A DNA stretch of 24,352 nucleotides. Origin: Multifurca ochricompacta (taxonomy: Eukaryota; Basidiomycota; Agaricomycetes; Russulales; Russulaceae). The translations under genes and the position numbers were made by a program. Under the pieces are notes generated by a model that was not told the origin of the DNA, did no database searches, and saw nothing but the letters and a program-made list of their open reading frames with translations. The stretch spans positions 1-24,352 of the forward strand of contig WTXG01000416.1 of the NCBI GenBank assembly GCA_022496185.1, in the 5' to 3' direction. Below are positions 17,401-24,352 of the stretch, one piece after another (positions within the stretch are counted from its first letter, which is position 1; every line of letters begins with the position of its first letter).

Positions 17401-20400
17401 CAATATTGACATGTCTCTTGTATGCCGCCGCCTGCAGAGTATATCCATACTCGCCGCCCTCCGCATTGACATCAGCGCCATGATCTAGTAGCCATTCCAC
17501 GATCTCGACATGTCCGATGGCTGCCGCCGCCTGCAGAGGATATCCATACTCCCCGCCGTTTGCATTGACATCAGCGCCGTGGTCTAGCAGCGACTTCACC
17601 ATCTCGACATGTCCCCTGGCTGCCGCCGCCTGCAGAGGATATCCATAATAGCCGCCCTTTGCATTGACATTAGCGCCACGGTCTACCAGCCATTTCACCA
17701 TCTCGACATGTCCCCTGGCTGCCGCCGCCTGCAGAGGATATCCATAAGTGCCGCCCTCCGCATTGACATCAGCGCCACGGTCTAGCAGCCATTTCACCAT
17801 CTCGACATGTCCCCTGGCTGCCGCCGCCTGCAGAGGATATCCATAATAACCGCCCTCTGCATTGACATCAGCGCCATGGTCTAGCAGCGACTTCAGCATC
17901 TCGACATGTCCCTTGGCTATCGCCGCCTGCAGAGGATATCCATACTCGCCGCCCTCTGCATTGACATCAGCGCCACGGTCTACCAGCCATTTCACGATCT
18001 CGACATGTCCGTTGGCTGCCGCCGCCTGCAGAGGATATCCATAATAGCCGCCCTTTGCATTGACATCAGCGCCACGGTCTACCAGCCATTTCACGATCTC
18101 GACATGTCCCCTGGCTGCCGCCGCCTGCAGAGGATATCCATAATAACCGCCCTCTGCATTGACATCAGCGCCATGGTCTAGCAGCCATTTCACGATCTCA
18201 ACATGTCCATTGGCTATCGCCGCCTGCAGAGGATATCCATACTCGCCGCCCTTTGCATTGACATCAGCGCCATGGTCTACCAGCCATTTCACGATCTCGA
18301 CATGTCTGTTGTCTATCGCCGCCTGCAGAGGATATCCATAAGTGCCGCCCTCCGCATTGACATCAGCGCCACGGTCTACCAGCCATTTCACCATCTCGAC
18401 AAGTCCCCTGGCTGCCGCCGCCTGCAGAGGATATCCATAATAGCCGCCCTCTGCATTGACATCAGCGCCATGGTCTAGCAGCCATTTCACGATCTCGACA
18501 TGTCCGTTGTCTATCGCCGCCTGCAGAGGATATTCATACTCGCCGCTCTTTGCATTGACATCAGCGCCATGGTCTAGCAGCAATTTCACGATCTCGACAT
18601 GTCCGTTGGCTGCTGCCGCCTGCAGAGGATATACATACTCGCCCTCAGCATTGACATTAGCGCCGTGGTCTAGCAGGGATTTCACAATCTCGACATGTCC
18701 CTCGGCTGCTGCCGCCTGCAGAGGATATTCATAATAGCCGCCCTTTGCATTGACATCAGCACCATGGTCTACCAGCCATTTCACCAATTGTGGGAAGCCG
18801 CAGTGAGCCGCGTAGTATATTGGGTGGACCGAAGTGTCTTCTGTCCCCTCCTCCCAGTATGAGTCCAAGTCATATATTCCAATCCAAACTAGGAAGTGCG
18901 TCTTGTCTGGGTCAAACAACGTTTCCATTCCATCTCGTATATCCAGGGAGACATCCTCGAATCGAGCGTGATCGACCCAGTATCTTGCCGCGTACTGAGA
19001 CAATGGAAAGTTCTCGACAGTATCTGTGTCCGTGGTCTTGTCGAATCCGAGCAGCATGCTCAGGCATGTCTGCGCAAGCACTCTATGCGATTCTTTAGGG
19101 AGAACATGGTAGCGCCTTTCCGTCGACCCGCCAGCCGGTCTGAGTCAGGAATTCCCGCACAGAGAAGTGCGCAAACTGTACAACACGACTCTCTTTTCCT
19201 CTGTAATCGACGTGATTGACAATGACAACCAAGCTGGAGCATGTGGACAGTACAGTTCCGTCAGAGTCCGGGTTTCGCCAAGTTACGTCATGCCTTGGCA
19301 TATTGCCAGCGTCGAAATCGAATTCAAGCATCGTCGCAACCTCCTCGACTCGGAGTGGACGAGCAGAGAACGCAAGGCATTGGAATAGCGATGAGCAAAT
19401 TCCAGTCATATCTTCGATCCTCCGTAGCGTGGCCTCATATGTTTCATCCAGTGTTTTGGGAGTGATTCGAGCGTCGAAGGAAGTTCCTGGTGACACGCGC
19501 AGTGTCTCCAGTTGGCAGAAAACCCATCTAACCTAACCATGACATGAATAATGATCGCGAAATAAATAGTTGTTTGGTTTGAAGCTTACATTCCGTTTGC
19601 CTTTTCCGAGAGCGTTTTGATCACCAGTCCTTTCTCTCCGCCTCCCACTCACTCATCATGGGGTCCGTGTTGACGGTTGAGTGATATATTCGGAGATGTC
19701 CCGCGTTTGCCACCTTCCGCATGAAGGGATACAGGACAATGCGCCAGCTTTGTAAAGGCTTTCTGAATATCTGGTTCGGGGCGGCTAGTGACGCAGATCC
19801 TTAAATTTGGAGGCGGGGGTCGACGAGGTCTTTAATAAGTTTCAATACTTCTTCACGTTTAGACGGCATTCCAGAGAGGGGACATTCGTCGAGGGCATCA
19901 ATGATGATGTACATTGAGTCCTGAACGGGTGTTACGAGCATGGCCTTCAAAGTTTCTGCAAGATCCTTCTCGTCGGGCTGCTTCTGGCCATTACCATGTT
20001 TCGAGTACAATTCTGAGACGATGGCACGGTAGGCATCTGACTGGGAACAGAGCTGCACTAAGAGAGAAGATAGTAGCCCACGGATATTTTGCTTTTCCGT
20101 GTCTCGAAAGTCGCAATAAAAGTACGCAAAGCAGGCAGATCCACCATAGCATAGACGCTGGACATCTTCAACGATGGTGGAACTGATCATTCAGATGAGT
20201 CTAGCGATACCCCATAATGCTAGGCAAACGTACCAAAGGATGCTCTTGCCAGATCCCGCTTTCACGAAAAGATCGTCAGCAACAAAAAGCACCGAAATAG
20301 TGAGTCAACCTACCATTCCCGTTTAACCACAGAAGCGAACCCTCCGATTTCCATTCCTTGAATGTTTGCCTTCAACGAACCACTTGGCGGTTCCCTCATG

Positions 20401-21388
20401 GTAAAGTTTCCGCGCAATGTTGTGATTTTTAGATGGGTCAGGAGGTGACAGCCATGTCCGAATGTCCTTGTTCATCTGATCATCTGCAAGGAATGTCTTA
20501 GCTGCCCTGTCTATAATGTTACTGCGAAAGGGATGACGAACACATCATCTTGTTCACGGTACCAAATGTGTGCGCCGCTACGGCGAGAGACTCTTCCTGG
20601 GTCAATTTGTCCAACTTCTGAAGGGCGTCCTGGACCTCATTATCTCCTATCAGATCCGTCCGTACGCCCCTGCCAAATGTTTAATCACGGGAATATGAAG
20701 ACGGTAGTTCACTCACTGATTCGTCCTTGTTGAATCTGTTCGTCGCCAGAGCGAGGATGGTGAGCAGTTCCGCCATCGTCTTGACGAGGATCTCGACCAT
20801 GGACTCGGTAAAGGGGTCTCAGGGGAAGTGTAAATCTTGAGGCGGATGAGAAAGCGTTGCATGGATTCAAAAGGTTGAGTAGAGAATCGTAATCATCACT
20901 GATCTTCTTCGATGCCTTGGAATGAAGGTGAGACAACCAGTTGGAAGCAAGGGAGGGAGATACGGACAGAGAGAAGGATATCAATAGCAGAAAATATGGC
21001 CTGTGCGGGTGGAAACACCTGAAAGAGAACATGTTGTAAGCCGGTCATAGCGAATGGGCCACACCAGTTAGAACTCACCAAACCAATGCCATTTACGAGT
21101 GGTGCGCAGTTCGTGAGGGCGAGGAGTATATTCACTGTTGGTTTAAGTCTCCTTAGGAGCCCCGTCTTGCTCTTGCCTTTCCGGAACACGTTGAACAGAG
21201 ACGATCCTCCTCAAGTACGTCGATCACGGCGTCCGCGTTGTCGCATCCTTTCAGCTTGTCGACAAGCTGGTGTTCGGACAGATTTATGCCTGTGTTTGCA
21301 AGATACTGATCGAGAGCGGCATCTAGGATGAGCTTGAAATGAGAAGAGGAGGCAGTTGTGCGAATGTGTGTACGAGGGCTGAAGACAT
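17360..21388 (-). pseudogene. NLR-B: Goodbye-NACHT-ankyrin receptor, many one-base deletions in the 5' exons
   Basis: Same architecture as NLR-A. The ATG is at 21388 (MSSA), exon 1 runs to 21079, exon 2 starts at 21018, and GSGK lies on a micro-exon near 20240-20265. NACHT Walker B IIIDALDECP is near 19890 and the NACHT-adjacent region spans 19095-19600. The ankyrin exon (17360-19081) is one clean 573-residue frame with 14 repeats and a terminal half repeat ending EHGARVNV. Relative to NLR-A I see about 20 single-base deletions in exons, for example near 21377, 21211, 20812, 20651, 20368, 19808, 19709, 19682, 19628, five between 19479 and 19500, and 19147. I noticed no single-base insertions. 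As written it cannot make a full protein. If these are sequencing errors, it is an intact gene. Confidence 0.7.
17363..18787 (-). repeat. 99-bp tandem ankyrin repeats of NLR-B, 14 units plus a half unit
   Basis: Same unit as NLR-A. Units 4, 7 and 10 share EGGYYGYPLQAAAARG and are followed by a DRG unit, giving a higher-order period of three units (297 bp). Unit 2 lacks one Gly codon (VNAEGEYVY). Residues vary at the same few positions as in NLR-A. Confidence 0.93.
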
Positions 21389-21630
21389 GAAGCTAGACTG
21401 GGTTATGGGAAGGAGTAAGAGGATCCCTGGGAAAGGCGGCGGATGGTTATCGATGGATTATGTATAGATAGCCGCCTAAGAACTAAATAGACGCTGGTAT
21501 GTAGAGGTAGCAAGAGGCAACATAGATACTGCATGTTGGAGGACCAGTGAACTGAACGTTGGAGATGCGGCACAAGAACGGGCCATGGCTGACCATCTGG
21601 CCTTTTTTTTTTTTCATTTTTCAAATCGAT

Positions 21631-21637
21631 TTTTATA
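21631..21637 (-). promoter_or_regulatory. TATA-like element of NLR-B
   Basis: TATAAAA on the minus strand, about 245 bp before the ATG at 21388, in the same context as for NLR-A. As there, it is followed by an A-rich retroelement-like tail. Confidence 0.35.
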
Positions 21638-21667
21638 CTACATGAGCCGCGAGGCCAGTGCAGTTAA

Positions 21668-21885
21668 TGTAAGCAGCTGTAAAAAGGGTTTTAGCTGCCT
21701 ATTTAGGTAGCGGATAAGTTCAGTTAGTGAACGCGTACAAAGTAGAGTGCCTATATAATACTTGAAGAGTGAGAGGAATATAACTACTTAATTGTCGAAG
21801 GAACGTGTTGTGCGTTCAATGAATGTGGAATTGTTGAATCAGTTAATGGACGCACTTGAGATTATATTATCTTGATCACTTGCCC
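21668..21885 (+). repeat. LTR-like repeat, copy in the NLR-B flank
   Basis: Starts TGTAAGCAGCTGTAAAAAGGG, has CCTATATAATACTTGAAG, and keeps the segment GTTCAATGAATGTGGAATTGTTGAATCAG that the A copy has lost. It ends in AATGGACGCACTTGAGATTATATTATCTTGATCAC and lacks the GATCGAGTCCAC end. Confidence 0.5.
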
Positions 21886-22490
21886 GATCTGAGATATATA
21901 TGCTAAGGATCTCATCACTTGTGCTATCTAAGCGATCACAATTATGTCAGACCGCTATCCCGGCATCTCTGTACCAGTACTCTGAGTCAGTAACCAGCAG
22001 CATGCCTGTTTAACATTTATGACTGCCCCCTCCACCACGAGAGCCGCATTGCGTCAAGCATGCACACTTTTCATCCCCCTGATGACCATCTTCAATACGA
22101 AGAACCTCGTTGAAGCTCTGCTGCAAAATGGCCTCTTGGTCCAGACTAGGCCTAGCAGAGGCCTAATGGACCCCCTCTCCTATCGACTCGACGGCATCGC
22201 AGTCTGCGCTCGCCTCACTTAGCCAATCTCACTACTTATTTTCCCCCCGGGTTTTTCAATGGGCTCTGCCCTAATACAATTACAGTAGCTACTAGGGGAC
22301 CCTTGTACTAGATAGCGCGCGACTTAAGCATGGCCTTGCAAGCGCGTCAATGAAACTCGATTCCAAAAAAAAAGGCTTAGCGCACTTTATTTATTTATTT
22401 ATTATGAATTCGACGACAACGCCTAAATCGCGCGGCTACTACCAGGTACATAGTAGCCATTACAAGCAATTGGCAAGCCCATCTTTGCAC
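21886..22490. other. B-side flank with decayed LINE tails, no gene
   Basis: Matches 5363-5960. The plus-oriented LINE scrap ends at CTCGATTCC plus A run near 22354-22374, and the minus-oriented scrap begins at the TTTA run near 22385. Homopolymer runs are repeatedly one base shorter than on the A side. Confidence 0.5.
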
Positions 22491-22653
22491 CAAACCCAAT
22501 GACCATCTCGAAAATCACTGGAGAATCCGTAAATTTTATAAATTTATTGTATTCTGGAAATTGTATGTTATACGGCTCACTATGGCCTGAACACCTTCTC
22601 TAGGAAGGACTTCCTATGTCTCTACGCAAAATCGCTGCTCAAGGGACAGGCAT

Positions 22654-22989
22654 CTAAAACTTGCCCGAGATCCATTCCTCCATATGCCATCCCTTCCTCT
22701 GCAATCCAATCAACTTCTTGAACAATGCTATCTTGCTAGTGGTGAATGGGGAAGTCTCCCCAGTGTGGTACTTCGGTGGTACGAATCCATCTACTTCTAT
22801 CTGCTCCGCACCCGGATGTACCATGTGTAACGCGAGGAGCGCGCATATTCTTTCATATTCTCCTCTACTATCAAAGTAGAGCTGTCCTGAAAACAGATTC
22901 AATTCTGTTCGAACATGTGCAGGGGACGACCACGATCCGGTTGGCAACGCGGGTATGGAATAAAACACAAGGTCGGAAAATGAACGCAT
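22654..22989 (-). pseudogene. Unrecognised coding remnant, better-preserved B-side copy
   Basis: A continuous 111-residue minus-strand frame includes WSSPAHVRTELNLFSGQLYF, ERICALLALHMVHPGAEQIE, DGFVPPKYHTGETSPF and SKIALFKKLIGL. It reads like a genuine soluble protein segment, but I cannot place it in a family. No good start context, splice sites or end are evident, so it is probably a fragment. The A copy (6077-6420) is frameshifted. Confidence 0.45.
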
Positions 22990-24248
22990 TGACGCGGTGA
23001 CTCTAGGTGCAACCGCACTGTCTTGCTCTTATGGATGTCAGGGAGTAACTCGTTTGCTTTGTGCGGATCCAATCTGCGGTGAGTGCGAGGCAAAGTGTTC
23101 CCGAGAGGAGAGAGGTAGAAAGGTGGAAGTGAGCATAGAAAGAGTAAACGCATTTCATATCTCAATTATTATCTTATCTCGTTTCGATTTTATGCAAGCG
23201 CGACTAATACCATTACAGTTGTACCATTACAGTTCCGCCCCTTTTGCGTGCCCCTTTATCTTTGGCCCGTAGTTTCATTTATTGTGTTATCTCTCTTATA
23301 TTGACCTCTATAGTTAAATTGTATAAAAACCCTCGTAGTTTGTCTGAAATCTATTATCCAGTTTGATCCCTTCCTATCCAACTGTCTGCTTCAACTTGAT
23401 TCTCATAAAAGCGAATTGAACAATCGCTTTTACTCTTACTTGCGCTCACTCTGCTCTTAGGTTGATTTTCGTGCTATCGCCAACCGTATCGGCAAATTCA
23501 GCTCGCCGTACCGGACTAACACTGGTACCCCCTAATAATAGTCTATTCACACAACATCACACCACACCTTCAAGCTTCAACTGAAGGACTATTCGCCGAG
23601 GCGCACTACTACAACCCCTTTAAGGTTGTCATCTATCGCTACAGTGCTCATATCGTCAATCATCAAAGGATGTAATGCCACTCAGGGTGTATTGAAGAAG
23701 AGGTGTTGTCGTGCATAGTGAACTGCTTTCTTGTTCTATTATTTCCCTTTCATCCTCATCTCAATGCTCATGAGACTGGTCTCTCCTTATAACACTTTAC
23801 TTTCCCTACATGGATAGGCTCGTTGCATACTGACCATTGTACAGATATGATCTGTGTTGAGTTTGAGGCAAAGCGTGTCCCGAACAAAGAGAGAGACAGT
23901 GGTGATCAGAGGTATGAGAAGGAGCTCTAAGGTAATCTAAGATTTGGATTTGACGATTTGTCGTGCTCGAACTTTGGAATAATGCTGCTCACTAGTTCCT
24001 ATTTGACCTTTTGATTCTCTTTGCTTCTGCTGGTCCTGCTACAAGCATTGTATGTACCTTTATATACATGGTTGACGGACCAGTTGAAAGGGAAGATTAG
24101 TACTATGTGAATGAAAGAGGACAAAACTGAACGATATGCTTTGGTCTAGTGGCCAAGCTATCCTTACAACAATTAAGATGAAGTGCTGCGTACATACATA
24201 CAAAAATACTCTGCAAATTTGCCACTCTGAAAGAAGTTCCATACATGT
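22990..24248. other. Duplicated flank, promoter-like block, no gene
   Basis: Contains TATAAAA (23322-23328), the AAAAGCGA/TCGCTTTT hairpin (23407-23431) and the uninterrupted site GCATAGTGAACTGC (23713-23726) that corresponds to both edges of the A-side insertion. The last 200 bp are the 3' flank of NLR-D. Confidence 0.55.
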
Positions 24249-24352
24249 CTACACGTTGATCCTCGCACCATGCTCAATCAGCCATTTCTCGATCTCCACA
24301 TCTCTGTTATCTGCCACTGCCTGCAGAGGATATCCATAACGGCCACCCTCCG
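24249..24352 (-). CDS. NLR-D: 3' end of another ankyrin NLR, continues beyond the window
   Basis: Minus-strand frame open from the right edge: EGGRYGYPLQAVADNRDVEI, then EKWLIEHGARINV and a stop at 24249-24251. It is nearly the same as the C-terminus of fragment E (10556-10700) and probably its intact counterpart. Only about one repeat is visible, so domain content upstream is unknown. Confidence 0.7.
   Translation of the reverse strand, partial: EGGRYGYPLQAVADNRDVEIEKWLIEHGARINV

Larger units (their letters stand above)
17360..24352. repeat. Segmental duplication of 1-7181 plus 10012-10908
   Basis: NLR-B and its whole upstream flank, up to the next NLR 3' end, repeat the A unit in order and orientation. 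Shared landmarks include the LINE tails (5803 and 22376), the coding remnant (6077 and 22654), the TATA and hairpin (6754 and 23322), the insertion site (7177 and 23716) and the NLR 3' end (10556 and 24249). Small differences: about 43 bp missing in A near 6220, about 20 bp missing in B near 22500, and a palindromic TGCATATATATGCA in A at 6420-6433 against TGCA in B. Confidence 0.9.

Overview
The window looks like nuclear DNA of a mushroom-forming basidiomycete (Agaricomycotina). Reasons: protein genes are split by many short GT-AG introns of about 47-60 nt; the main family is a fungal STAND/NLR receptor with a Goodbye-like N-terminus, a NACHT ATPase and ankyrin repeats; one neighbour matches a multi-pass membrane protein type I associate with basidiomycetes; and a Tad1-like LINE with an RNase H domain is present. 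Species cannot be assigned.

Layout. 1-4546 (minus): NLR-A, open from its start codon through eight exons until a one-base lesion near position 53, with 19 or more 33-residue ankyrin repeats running off the left edge. 4547-7176: 5' flank with an LTR-like repeat, LINE tails and an unrecognised coding remnant. 7177-10016: nested insertions, namely a roughly 740-bp block that holds a 5'-truncated LINE, which in turn holds a 183-bp tRNA-headed element. 10017-10908: rest of the duplicated flank and the 3' end of another NLR (fragment E). 10909-15515: non-duplicated island with a Mutator-like MITE, a broken flavin monooxygenase gene (plus) and a broken membrane-protein gene (minus). 15516-16249 (plus): NLR-C, a collapsed miniature copy. 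16809-17087: another LTR-like repeat. 17360-21388 (minus): NLR-B. 21389-24248: a second copy of the NLR-A flank. 24249-24352 (minus): the 3' end of a further NLR (D).

The backbone is a segmental duplication: 17360-24352 repeats 1-7181 plus 10012-10908. Because of this, the B side preserves empty sites for insertions seen on the A side. Five NLR copies or fragments in 24 kb, one inverted, point to a birth-and-death cluster. The ankyrin arrays are nearly identical internally, vary at a few surface-type positions and show higher-order repetition, as expected for fungal non-self-recognition NLRs whose sensor is reshaped by unequal exchange.

Caveat. NLR-B carries about 20 single-base deletions relative to NLR-A, nearly all between 19.1 and 21.4 kb, while its ankyrin exon is clean. 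This may be real decay or uncorrected sequencing error, and it decides whether B is a gene or a pseudogene. All comparisons were done by eye.
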